Shown piece by piece: positions 34,823-42,839 of a stretch of DNA of 64,000 nucleotides. The stretch comes from JAADHX01 sp964569385 (GTDB taxonomy: Bacteria > Actinomycetota > Acidimicrobiia > Acidimicrobiales > Poriferisodalaceae), in the NCBI GenBank assembly GCA_964569385.1, contig CAZMUM010000007.1, positions 61,444 to 125,443 on the forward strand. Direction: 5' to 3'. Numbering within the stretch: position 1 is the stretch's first letter; each line of letters starts with the position of its first letter. The notes below the pieces were generated by a model. That model searched no databases and was not told the origin of the DNA. It was given only the letters and a program-made list of their open reading frames with translations. The position numbers were made by a program, and so were the translations under genes.

Positions 34823-35755
34823 ATGCGCGTCGCCTCAGTTCAAGCAAGCTCGGTGTTCCTTGACCGGCAGGCCACTATCGACAAGACAGTCTCGCTAATC
34901 GCAGAGGCAGCATTTGGCGGTGCTGAACTCATCGCTTTCCCCGAAACGTTCGTGGCCGGGTATCCGATCTGGGCTGACCACCCTGGGGCATCGAGGTTCA
35001 ACGAGGACACTCAGAAGGCGGCCTGGGCGCAGTATCTCGACTCCGCGGTCGATGTTCGGCGAGGCGATCTCGACCAGGTGGTGGAGGTCGCGAACGAGAC
35101 AGGGACATTCGTCTACCTAGGCATTGCCGAGCGAGGCCCATCTGGCGGTTCTGTGTATTGCACACTGGTCGGAATTGACCCGGTCGTTGGCATCGTGAGC
35201 ACCCACCGCAAACTCAAGCCGACGTACAGCGAACGAATGATGTGGGCCGACGGCGATGGCAATGGCCTCGTCGCTCACAAGTTTGGGGGCACGGTCGTGA
35301 GCGGGCTCAACTGCTGGGAGAACTGGATGCCGCTTGCCCGAGCGGCGCTGTACGCGCAAGGCGCCCAAGTTCACATCGCAACCTGGCCAGGCTCGCCAGG
35401 AATTAGCCACGACATCAGCCGCTTCGTGGCCAAGGAAGGTCGAGTCTTCGTGGTCAGCTGTGGAGCTGTGCTGCGGGCCGATCAGTTGCCAGACAACTTT
35501 GCCCTCAAAGACGAGCTCGCAGAGGCTGGCAACAACCTGATGAGTGGCGGCTCGATCATCGTTGCCCCAGACGGCACTGTGCTGGCCGAAGCCGAGCGCC
35601 ACGAGGAGACGATCCTCTTTGCCGACCTCGACATGGAGCTTGTTCGCCAGGAGCGCCAGAACTTCGACCCCACTGGGCACTACAGCCGACCCGATGTGTT
35701 GCAGCTAACAGTCGATCGCCGTCGACGGGTGCCAGCGACGTTCGTCGACGAGTAG
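34823..35755 (+). CDS. Nitrilase-type carbon-nitrogen hydrolase
   Basis: A 310-residue enzyme. The catalytic triad is readable: Glu in AFPETFVAGYP, Lys in THRKLKPTYSERMMW and Cys in GLNCWENWMPLAR. The KLKPTYSERMMWADGDG and NCWENWMPL forms are those of true aliphatic/aromatic nitrilases and cyanide hydratases rather than amidases, so nitrile to acid conversion is likely. It starts 48 bases behind the VOC gene on the same strand. Confidence 0.88.
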   Translation: MRVASVQASSVFLDRQATIDKTVSLIAEAAFGGAELIAFPETFVAGYPIWADHPGASRFNEDTQKAAWAQYLDSAVDVRRGDLDQVVEVANETGTFVYLGIAERGPSGGSVYCTLVGIDPVVGIVSTHRKLKPTYSERMMWADGDGNGLVAHKFGGTVVSGLNCWENWMPLARAALYAQGAQVHIATWPGSPGISHDISRFVAKEGRVFVVSCGAVLRADQLPDNFALKDELAEAGNNLMSGGSIIVAPDGTVLAEAERHEETILFADLDMELVRQERQNFDPTGHYSRPDVLQLTVDRRRRVPATFVDE

Positions 35756-35783
35756 AGCGCTATGCGGTCGCTACCCGACAAGG

Positions 35784-36374
35784 TTGCCATCGAGCCGCTG
35801 TCACCCGACGATGCTGGAGCCCGGCGCAAGAGGTGCACGCCTCAGCGGGCGTCTCGGTGAGGCCGTAGGCCAGTCGATGATGGAACGCGGCTATCTCGGC
35901 TATCTGTCGTATCCCGTATCCATGAACACCGTTACCCATCGTCTGACTAGGGCGACTGGCGGAGTGGAAACTGGTCTGTTGGTGGCGAAGCTGCCCGCGT
36001 CGACAACCGAGTCGGTAGCAAGGGAACCAACCGCGGGGCAATCGTCGTCGCTAGTGCTCTACCAGCCACTCAAGCCGATGGGAGTACGCAAGGTTGCTCT
36101 GCCGAAGCGTTACCGCGAACTGATCTCGAACATGCTCGATCGATGCAGGATCAAACATGTCGAAGTCGACTCGGTCGCGGAGCCGATGGACGCCTCGGTG
36201 GTCAAGTTTCAGATCGACCGGACAACGGCGGTGCTGAACTGTGGCAACCGCGGCGATCTACTGCGCCTACAACGAATCAACGACCCCGAAATTGTCGTCG
36301 AAACAGCTCGTTTCGCGTTTGCCGAGGCCGAGGATCTTCAGGCTTACATCCTCGCCGATCGTTTCAGCCAATAG
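35784..36374 (+). pseudogene. Probable truncated GNAT-like protein remnant
   Basis: The open frame gives up to 196 residues, but only from about residue 45 on does it look like a protein. THRLTRATGGVETGLLVAKLPAS and SSSLVLYQPLKP recall the C-terminal part of large actinobacterial GNAT/ATPase regulators. The first 40 residues are Arg/Gly-rich and unlike the rest, and other frames before 35860 end quickly, so the 5' half seems lost or frameshifted. ATG 35877 could start a shorter product. Its end overlaps the opposite-strand coiled-coil gene by 11 bases. Identification is weak. Confidence 0.4.
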
Positions 36375-36789
36375 CGACTGCGCCCAGGACGAGTCCGGCT
36401 ACGCCGATCATCGATGCGATATTGGCCGTGATTAGCTTTGGGAGCTGCGCCTTGATTTCGCTGGGAACATCCTGAAGTTCGTTGCTCAGGCTCTGTAGCC
36501 CAGTGCGTACATCTTGGATGTCGGACTTGAGTTCCGTGCGTACGTCTTGAAGTTCGGTGCGAAGGTCGTGGATGTCGGACTTGAGTTCCGTGCGTAGATC
36601 TTGGAGCTCGATTCGAACCTCAGTCTTGGCGATATCGATGTCGGCGCGGAGAACCGTCACGTCCTGCTGAGTGGCGAGGTTGGCCCAGCCGGTTGGTGGC
36701 AGAAGTTCCATAAGAAGTTCGCTTGAGTCGGATCCGAGTACTTCGGTAAGTGCGCCATGCAATTTGCGGCGGTCTGCGTCGGTGATCAT
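36364..36789 (-). CDS. Coiled-coil protein with C-terminal membrane anchor
   Basis: A 141-residue protein. A short N-terminal globular part (ITDADRRKLHGALTEVLG) is followed by a long coiled coil (about 45-108) built from repeated LQDLRTELKSDI / LQDVRTELKSDI units and a single hydrophobic C-terminal helix (ITANIASMIGVAGLVLGAVAIG). The layout resembles DUF1640/CCDC90-type membrane coiled coils and some phage tail-related proteins. Function is unknown; it is likely oligomeric and tail-anchored. Confidence 0.65.
   Translation of the reverse strand: MITDADRRKLHGALTEVLGSDSSELLMELLPPTGWANLATQQDVTVLRADIDIAKTEVRIELQDLRTELKSDIHDLRTELQDVRTELKSDIQDVRTGLQSLSNELQDVPSEIKAQLPKLITANIASMIGVAGLVLGAVAIG
36490..36610. 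repeat. 54-bp intragenic tandem repeat
   Basis: The segment GGATGTCGGACTTGAGTTCC recurs exactly 54 bases apart (36516 and 36570), with flanking GTGCGTA and TCTTG-AGTTCG units also repeated. It encodes 18-residue coiled-coil units in the gene at 36364-36789. A unit change keeps frame, so copy number could vary. Confidence 0.75.
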
Positions 36790-36902
36790 TGTCTTCCCTA
36801 ACGTTCAGATTTAGTCAGCAAGGGAAGTTGAGCATGATCATACAGATGGACTGTGACGGTGCCTGAAGGAAACTAGCTGCACGTAGACTGAAAGTTGTTT
36901 GG

Positions 36903-36976
36903 TCGGGATGGGGGGATTTGAACCCCCGACCTCTGCGTCCCGAACGCAGCGCGCTACCAAGCTGCGCCACATCCCG
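36903..36976 (-). tRNA. tRNA-Pro (anticodon CGG)
   Basis: The reverse strand folds as a full cloverleaf of 74 bases without CCA: acceptor CGGGATG/CATCCCG plus discriminator A, anticodon arm CTGCG-TTCGGGA-CGCAG giving CGG, and T arm with GGTTCAAATCC. The gene does not encode the CCA end. Flanking bases 36790-36902 and 36977-37029 show no gene. Confidence 0.96.
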
Positions 36977-37029
36977 ATGGGTCCTCAACGCTAGCGCTTG
37001 CCTAGCGGCGTGACGACCAGATTTCGTAA

Positions 37030-37434
37030 CTACTGGGCTGCTGCGGTCTGCGACTCGTGGTAGGTGTTACCGGCGAGGAGTGCGTTGATCGCTTTGCGGA
37101 GCCTGATGGCATCGAGCGGCTTAATGATCCAACCGTCGGCATCTGAACTACTCGCCAGAAAAACGTCGGCTGCTCTATCGAGAAGCATCAGCACCGGAAC
37201 ATGAGGGAGCCGGCCAACGCCAGCCTCGAGACGGAGATCGAGACACGTCGCCATACCGCCCATATTGCCGATTTGAAGATCGAGAATGACAAGGTCTGGA
37301 GTTTCGGCGTCGACCTCACCGCGTACCGCGGCACCGGTGTTGACCACCCGAATGGTGGTGCCGGGGGCCACCAGTACGGCTTTGAGGTCTTCGATGATCC
37401 AGCTTGCTTCGCAGGCAATCAGCACGTCTGTCAC
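37030..37434 (-). CDS. Stand-alone receiver (REC) domain protein
   Basis: A 134-residue CheY-like domain without output module. The phospho-acceptor region is DLVILDLQIGNMGG, and a Lys is found in DGWIIKPLDAIRLRKAI at the expected place. The acidic pair near the N-terminus is reduced to one Glu (ACEAS), so phosphorylation may be altered. GTG 37434. It lies 10 bases behind the ArsA-like ATPase gene and is probably in one operon with the two ATPases. Confidence 0.8.
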   Translation of the reverse strand: MTDVLIACEASWIIEDLKAVLVAPGTTIRVVNTGAAVRGEVDAETPDLVILDLQIGNMGGMATCLDLRLEAGVGRLPHVPVLMLLDRAADVFLASSSDADGWIIKPLDAIRLRKAINALLAGNTYHESQTAAAQ

Positions 37435-37444
37435 GACTCGCAGG

Positions 37445-38551
37445 TTACCGCCATGCTCGGCCGGGTCCGAACACGCCGTCGGGGAATCCGCTTGTTAGAT
37501 GCCGCTCAACATGTTTCAGTCCTTCTTGGTCGTGAATATCGCCAGGGAGTGATGGCACTGGCACAATTGCTTGACCGAGGTTTGCTTCGACTAGTGGCAC
37601 GATGGCTTCGTCTTCATTTTGCACCCGTATTCGTAGACGATCGACCGCCTCGCAAGACGGTGCAGTTGCCAACCCGTCAGGCCTCGGATGAACGAGGTTG
37701 ACGACCACGACATCGGGCCGAAGCTGGCGGGCCACGAGTGCGCGTATCAGACCGAGAGCGCTCGCGACGGCGTCGGTTTGAGGTGAAGCCACCAGTACTA
37801 CCTTGGCCTCGTCGCTCGTCAACAAATCGCCAACCGCCGCGGCTCGATCGCGGAATCCGGCCTCAAGGTCTTCGAACAGTCGGAAGAACTCGACAGCGTC
37901 ATCGACGATCCCTGCACCCACCACGGCGCCAACCGTCTTGACGAAACGTTGCGCGGCTCGACTGAAGATGCGCGTCGCACCGCTGCGGCGTCCGGTTAGA
38001 AGCTGATAAATGCGGTTGTCGAACAGCCGAGTCAACCGACCAGGCGCATCGACAATGTCCAATGCAGTCTGTGAGGGTGGTGTATCGACCACAACAAGGT
38101 CGAATCGGTCATCGTGGGCTAACCAGTACAGCTCTTCGATAGCTAAATAGTCCTGGGTGCCGGACAGGCCGTTGGCCATGTTTTGGTAGATTCGGTTTCG
38201 GCGCATCGCAACGGCTGTGGCGGCGTCGGGTGCGTGCGAATCGACTAGTCGATCAAAGGTGACTCGCGGGTCGAGCATCGAGCCCCACAACTGGCCGCCG
38301 TTTGAGTGTTCGGCGAGTTTGGTCGGCTCGCTACGTAGCTCGCCGGTTACCCCAAGAGCATCGGCCAATCGGCGAGCCGGGTCGACGGTAACTACTACCG
38401 CCCGTCGACCGGTACGGGCCGCGGCCGACGCCAGCGCGGCCGACACTGTGGTCTTGCCAACACCACCGGTACCAACGGTCAATACAACCCTGGTGGTCGC
38501 TGCAACATCTTCGACGGGCGCGATCCCGGGGGGTGGACCCATCATTTCCAA
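37445..38551 (-). CDS. ArsA-family ATPase, second of a pair
   Basis: A 368-residue P-loop ATPase of the ArsA/GET3/MinD class. The Walker A is VGTGGVGKTTVSAA, with Thr where the signature Lys of the deviant Walker A (KGGVGKT) normally lies; FDLVVVDTPPS is switch II and VVVNLVHPRP the base-binding region. It overlaps the first ATPase gene by 10 bases. In Mycobacterium such a pair (Rv3679/Rv3680) lies next to whiB4, matching the whiB two genes away here. Arsenite transport is not implied; the pair is thought to form a heteromeric ATPase. Confidence 0.85.
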   Translation of the reverse strand: MEMMGPPPGIAPVEDVAATTRVVLTVGTGGVGKTTVSAALASAAARTGRRAVVVTVDPARRLADALGVTGELRSEPTKLAEHSNGGQLWGSMLDPRVTFDRLVDSHAPDAATAVAMRRNRIYQNMANGLSGTQDYLAIEELYWLAHDDRFDLVVVDTPPSQTALDIVDAPGRLTRLFDNRIYQLLTGRRSGATRIFSRAAQRFVKTVGAVVGAGIVDDAVEFFRLFEDLEAGFRDRAAAVGDLLTSDEAKVVLVASPQTDAVASALGLIRALVARQLRPDVVVVNLVHPRPDGLATAPSCEAVDRLRIRVQNEDEAIVPLVEANLGQAIVPVPSLPGDIHDQEGLKHVERHLTSGFPDGVFGPGRAWR

Positions 38552-39432
38552 GCGCCGCTTCGCAGTGACCGAGCTAGCTGCTCTAAGTGTTCCTGTCGAT
38601 CGATTGGGCCATCAGCCCGGTCCAAGGCGAACCAGGGAAGAGGCAACTCGGACTCCATTCGGACCAACTGAACAGCCTCGGCCGCGGCCCGCTGTTCGAA
38701 GAACTCGTGAGCGGCTAGGCCAACCTCGTCAACGGGCGCCGATTCGGTGAGCGGAGGCTCGACAGAATTAACTATCACCGGTCCGAGGGCGACGCCTAAC
38801 TCGTCTTCGATGGCGAATGCAGTTTCGACAAGCTCATTAACTGGGGTCTCCTGAGGCAGCGTCACGAGCGTGACCGAACTGCGGTTGTGGTCGGCGAGAA
38901 ACTCCACCCCGAGTTGGGCTTGATCGGCTATACGGCCTCCGTCGACGGTGTCGAGGATGTCGCGCGGCGTTCGGAGAAAGGCCAGCGCGTGACCGGCCGC
39001 CGGTGCATCGACGATCACGATCTTGTCTGGGTAGTGATCGGCTAGGTGACGAAGCCGCCCGAGTACCACCAAGTCGCGAATGCCCGGCGTCGCAGTTGCC
39101 ACCAGATCCAACATCCCGGTACGGGCGAGGCGACCGCCAAGGCGTCCGAGCCCGTGATCGGCGAGGTAGCCAGACAGAGCTGTTGAGGGGTCGATCGAGG
39201 CCACTGACACCGACGTCGGCCGTAGCGGGCAAGGCACAGGTTCTGGACCGGCATCAGGACAACCGAGGAGTCGGCGCAGCGCGCCTGTACCGTCCACCTC
39301 GACTGCGAGGACCTCTTGGCCTTCGTCGGCTGTCGCTAGCGCGGCTGCGGCACTGACAGTGGTCTTGCCGACGCCACCTTTCCCGGCAACGATGACGACC
39401 TGCGACGCAGCCACAAACTGCGTTCGATTCAC
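38542..39432 (-). CDS. ArsA-family ATPase, first of a pair
   Basis: A 296-residue P-loop ATPase with the canonical deviant Walker A GKGGVGKTTVSAAAAL, VEVDGTGALRRLLG and KIVIVDAPAAGHALAFL. GTG 39432 is chosen because GGAGG lies 4 bases before it; the open frame goes on to 39459 and would overlap the divergent NfeD gene. It is the promoter-proximal gene of the ATPase-ATPase-receiver operon. Its ribosome site shares a palindrome with the divergent gene. Confidence 0.85.
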   Translation of the reverse strand: MNRTQFVAASQVVIVAGKGGVGKTTVSAAAALATADEGQEVLAVEVDGTGALRRLLGCPDAGPEPVPCPLRPTSVSVASIDPSTALSGYLADHGLGRLGGRLARTGMLDLVATATPGIRDLVVLGRLRHLADHYPDKIVIVDAPAAGHALAFLRTPRDILDTVDGGRIADQAQLGVEFLADHNRSSVTLVTLPQETPVNELVETAFAIEDELGVALGPVIVNSVEPPLTESAPVDEVGLAAHEFFEQRAAAEAVQLVRMESELPLPWFALDRADGPIDRQEHLEQLARSLRSGAWK

Positions 39433-39436
39433 TCGA

Positions 39437-39446
39437 CCTCCGGAGG
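39437..39446. promoter_or_regulatory. Palindrome giving back-to-back ribosome binding sites
   Basis: CCTCCGGAGG is a perfect 10-base palindrome. On the forward strand its GGAGG lies 7 bases before GTG 39454 (NfeD); on the reverse strand GGAGG lies 4 bases before GTG 39432 (ArsA-like). The two starts are only 21 bases apart, so both promoters must lie inside the opposing genes or overlap here. Confidence 0.65.
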
Positions 39447-39453
39447 ACAACGA

Positions 39454-40743
39454 GTGCACAGGTTAGCCAGGGCCACGTTGGCCGTAATGATTCTTGGTGT
39501 TTCGGCGTTGATGTTCAGCGCTGCAGCGGCATCTGCCCAAGATGACGATCGCATCATCATCGATGTCCTTGAGGTCAGTGGCCTCATCGATCCCATCCAG
39601 GTCGCATCGATCCGCGATCGGTTGGCTGAGTCCGAACAGAGCGGATCGTTGGCTTTCATTCTTCGGGTCAACAGCACCGGAATCACCGTTAGCGACGACG
39701 AGTTTGCCGATCTGCTCGACGAACTCGACACCGCCGAGCTGATCGTTGCCGTGTGGGTCGGCCAGACCGGATCGTCTGCGACCGGTAAGTCGGCCCTACT
39801 TTTATCTGTTGCCGACATCAGCGGAATCGCCCCAGGTAGCAAGGTCGGTGATGTCGGGACGATGTTCCAGGGCCAGCCGCTGCCAGAACCGTTCGCCAGT
39901 TACGCCGACCGAACGACCGAAGACGTTGGCGCGGTGCAGGCCGGGTTGGTCGACACCTTCGCTCCGATTCTGGGCGACATGGTTCTCGAGATCGAACCGC
40001 TGGTCGACGTGCAACTCGCCGAGATCGCCGATGTCGATGCTGAGGTCCCGCAGCGTCAACTAGTTGAGGGCGTCACCGTACGGTTCTTGGAGCTCAGTCT
40101 GGTCGATCAGTTGTTCCATACCGTTGCCAGTCCGGCAGTCGCCTATCTGCTGCTGCTCATTGGCCTAAGCATGATCTTGCTCGACTTCTACACCGCAGGG
40201 ATTGGTGTTGCGGGCATTGTTGGTGCTGTCTGTCTAACCCTCTCGTCATATGGTCTCGGCGTGTTATCCATTCGGCCTTGGGCGCTTGTGGTGCTGGTTC
40301 TTTCGGTCGGTGCCTACGCCATCGACATACAGACTGGAGTGCCTAGGTTCTGGACAGGCATGGGTACCTTGATGCTGCTGGTCGGTTCGTTTTCGTTGTT
40401 CGACGTCCACGGTCTGTCATGGGTGCCGTTGGTGGTCGGAATTGGTCTGACTCTTACGTTCATGTTGTCTGGTATGCCTTCGCTGGTCAGGACTCGTTTC
40501 TCGACCACCACTATCGGTCGCGAGTGGATGATCGGCGAGATGGGCACAGCCGTGACCGAAATCGATCCTGACGGCACGATCGAAGTTCGTGGCGCAAAGT
40601 GGCGAGCTCGTACCAATCGAGGTACACCGCTCGAGGCCGGTGTTGCGGCCCGCGTCGTGGCTATCGAGGGCACGATTCTTGAGGTCGAACCCGAACTGGG
40701 CGGCGCGATCGACTACCGCGAGATGCGCGGCTCCGACAAATAG
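39454..40743 (+). CDS. NfeD-like membrane protein with ClpP-type N-terminal domain
   Basis: A 429-residue protein. A signal-like segment (residues 8-28, ending AAAASAQ) is followed by a ClpP/SppA-like region (about 35-190), several membrane helices (about 210-345) and a C-terminal OB-fold (MIGEMGTAVTEIDPDGTIEVRGAKWRA...). This is the long NfeD/STOMP-partner layout. The catalytic Ser motif of the protease is weak (VGQTGSSATGKSALL), so activity is uncertain. Such proteins work with SPFH/flotillin partners in membrane quality control; none is in the window. Confidence 0.82.
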   Translation: MHRLARATLAVMILGVSALMFSAAAASAQDDDRIIIDVLEVSGLIDPIQVASIRDRLAESEQSGSLAFILRVNSTGITVSDDEFADLLDELDTAELIVAVWVGQTGSSATGKSALLLSVADISGIAPGSKVGDVGTMFQGQPLPEPFASYADRTTEDVGAVQAGLVDTFAPILGDMVLEIEPLVDVQLAEIADVDAEVPQRQLVEGVTVRFLELSLVDQLFHTVASPAVAYLLLLIGLSMILLDFYTAGIGVAGIVGAVCLTLSSYGLGVLSIRPWALVVLVLSVGAYAIDIQTGVPRFWTGMGTLMLLVGSFSLFDVHGLSWVPLVVGIGLTLTFMLSGMPSLVRTRFSTTTIGREWMIGEMGTAVTEIDPDGTIEVRGAKWRARTNRGTPLEAGVAARVVAIEGTILEVEPELGGAIDYREMRGSDK

Positions 40744-40760
40744 CGACCTCGGCGCAGCGA

Positions 40761-40846
40761 AGGTCACACTCGCTGTCGTGTGGGTTCGGAAAATCTCTCT
40801 TGTGTCTGAGGTCACACGGTGACTAGATTTCCTATGGGGAAATCTA
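40761..40846 (+). promoter_or_regulatory. whiB upstream region: two AGGTCACAC repeats and a 9-bp dyad
   Basis: AGGTCACAC occurs at 40761 and again at 40809, 48 bases apart; the second is part of GTCAC-ACG-GTGAC (40811-40823). Immediately after comes TAGATTTCC-TATGG-GGAAATCTA (40824-40846), a perfect 9-bp inverted repeat. It lies 13 bases before the whiB TTG start, just ahead of its AAGGGGGG ribosome site, so it could be an operator or a hairpin hiding the site. Confidence 0.6.
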
Positions 40847-40858
40847 AGGGGGGTCGAG

Positions 40859-41113
40859 TTGGTTGCAGCTCACCACATCTCATGGCAGCAGCAAGCTGAA
40901 TGCCGAGGGCCGCAGGCGGTCGTGTTCTTTCCGCCTACGGCTCACGAACGACGCGTAGAAAAGGCCGAGCGTGAGCGTCTTGCCAAGGCCATCTGCGAAC
41001 AGTGCGCGGTTAGAGCTAGCTGTCTCGACTATGCGCTGAACATCAGAGAACAACATGGCATCTGGGGTGGGAAGAGCGAGAGCGATCGACGTCACCTGAA
41101 CGCTGTTGGCTGA
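40859..41113 (+). CDS. WhiB-family Fe-S regulatory protein
   Basis: An 84-residue Wbl protein. The four cluster-binding cysteines are C15, C46, C49 and C55 (C...CxxCxxxxxC), followed by the GIWGG turn at 67-71 and a basic tail (SDRRHL). Wbl proteins bind a [4Fe-4S] cluster and usually act with the housekeeping sigma factor. The TTG start is chosen for its AAGGGGGG ribosome site and for giving a typical length. The stop abuts the stop of the convergent selB with no gap. The adjacent ArsA pair suggests a WhiB4-like context, as in mycobacteria. Confidence 0.9.
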   Translation: MVAAHHISWQQQAECRGPQAVVFFPPTAHERRVEKAERERLAKAICEQCAVRASCLDYALNIREQHGIWGGKSESDRRHLNAVG

Positions 41114-42835
41114 CTAATCGAGCGGTGGAAGCCGAGGGCCTGCTACTCGTACATCGCCACGTCGTCTGGTCACCCCGGTTGAGTCGAGCTGGCCTAATAG
41201 GGGCAACGCATGTTTGCGGGTATTGCCCAAATGTTCGCGGACTTCCGAAACTGTTACACCCGCCGGCTGGCGAGCCAACATTATTGCGAGCTCGTTTGCC
41301 GCGGCGGCGATCGCGGCTGGCGTGAAGTAGCGACCATCGAGCTGAACTAGATGGCCTCTTTGTACCAGGCCTCGGAGCTCGGCGACAGGAATGTCGTCGG
41401 GTTCGGGTGGAGCGAAGGGTGACGCATCGATCGCGGCCACAAACGGGTGGTCAGCGAATACATCGACAGTTCCGCGAACTCGCACAGTTCCGGCATCGAC
41501 CACGATGTCGTCGAACTGATCGAGCACGGCCCGCTGGCGATCATCGAACAATGCTGTGTCGACGCCCTTGTCGCCAGCATCGACGATGGTTTGGTGCGTT
41601 GACGTGAGGTGCTCTTGGAGCACGGCTGGGTCCACTACCCAGTTGCCTACATTGGGGGTGCGTTTTTCGCCTGTTAGGAGTTCGAGTTGGTGAGCATCGA
41701 CCCAACCGCGTTCTCGGACTACCCGGTTGACCGATCGATCCGGAACAGCGGTGGCCGCTGTTGCCCGAGGGTCGAGGTCAAGGATCTGGCCGCCCCCGAT
41801 CGTTTCTTGACGGCCAAACTCGCGAACTACGAAATTGTCGCCGGGGAGCAGTGGCAAGGCGTGCTCCAGATACATCCGCACGAACCCGGTATCGCCAGGC
41901 AAGAGGGCTGCGCCACCGAGCACCCGTAGGCGTACTGGGAATTCACCCGACCCCAGATACATGGCATAGGCGCCCCGACGCGACACTTCGTGGTCGAGCC
42001 TGTCGAGCACCCTAAGGTCGGCATCGACATGATTGGTGCTGAACCACTGACCAGAGCGAACAACAACCTGGCCCCGCTGGAGCTCGGACCGATCGACTCC
42101 AGTGAGGTTGATGGCGAGACGATTACCAGGACCAACCTTCGTGCGCTCTTTCCCTTGCGACTGAAGGCCGCGGACTCGGACGGTGTGGCCGCCGGGTTCG
42201 ACGCGAAGTTCGTCATCGACGCGGATCATTCCCCCCGTTAGCGTTCCGGTGACGATGGTGCCTGCCCCCTTTGCGGCGAAGACTCGGTCGATCCACATCC
42301 GTGGTCGTTTCAGATCGGCCGAAGTAGGAACGGTCGCGGTCAACTCGTCGAGAGCATCGAGCAGGTCGGGAATCCCGGTGCCGTCGATGCTGTCTACGGC
42401 AATGATCGGGGCATCGGCAAGGAACGTACCTTCAAGATGTTCGCTCACATCAAGATGGGCCAACTCGGCCAGGTCGGTGTCGACCAGTGACGCCTGGGTG
42501 AGAGCCACGACACCGTTCTTCATGCCGAGTATTTCGAGGATGCGTAGGTGTTCTTCGGACTGAGGCTTCCAGCCTTCGGTTGCGGCGACGACGAAGAGGC
42601 AGGCATCGACAGCGCCGACTCCGGCCAGCATGTTCTTGATGAACCGGACGTGCCCTGGTACGTCGATAAAGCTGATGCCACGACCCGACGGCAGCGATGT
42701 CCAGGCGAAGCCGAGATCGATAGTGAGGCCGCGCTTCTTCTCCTCGATCAATCGGTCTGGGTCGATGCTGGTGAGGGCCCGAACCAGCGTCGATTTACCG
42801 TGATCGACGTGGCCTGCGGTTGCTACAACGTGCAC
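41114..42835 (-). CDS. selB: Selenocysteine-specific elongation factor
   Basis: A 573-residue translational GTPase delivering Sec-tRNA to UGA codons. G1 GHVDHGKST is at residues 8-16, then RGLTIDLGFA (switch), DVPGHVRFIKNML (G3); the G4 NKxD motif is altered to TQASLVD, a change also seen in other SelB proteins. C-terminal winged helices end in KHALPLLGQLDSTGVTRRRGD. GTG 42835 is chosen because SelB proteins begin a few residues before GHVDHGK and it lies 4 bases after the selA stop; ATG 42880 would overlap selA by 41 bases. Operon: selA-selB. Confidence 0.94.
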   Translation of the reverse strand: MHVVATAGHVDHGKSTLVRALTSIDPDRLIEEKKRGLTIDLGFAWTSLPSGRGISFIDVPGHVRFIKNMLAGVGAVDACLFVVAATEGWKPQSEEHLRILEILGMKNGVVALTQASLVDTDLAELAHLDVSEHLEGTFLADAPIIAVDSIDGTGIPDLLDALDELTATVPTSADLKRPRMWIDRVFAAKGAGTIVTGTLTGGMIRVDDELRVEPGGHTVRVRGLQSQGKERTKVGPGNRLAINLTGVDRSELQRGQVVVRSGQWFSTNHVDADLRVLDRLDHEVSRRGAYAMYLGSGEFPVRLRVLGGAALLPGDTGFVRMYLEHALPLLPGDNFVVREFGRQETIGGGQILDLDPRATAATAVPDRSVNRVVRERGWVDAHQLELLTGEKRTPNVGNWVVDPAVLQEHLTSTHQTIVDAGDKGVDTALFDDRQRAVLDQFDDIVVDAGTVRVRGTVDVFADHPFVAAIDASPFAPPEPDDIPVAELRGLVQRGHLVQLDGRYFTPAAIAAAANELAIMLARQPAGVTVSEVREHLGNTRKHALPLLGQLDSTGVTRRRGDVRVAGPRLPPLD

Positions 42836-42839
42836 GGTG

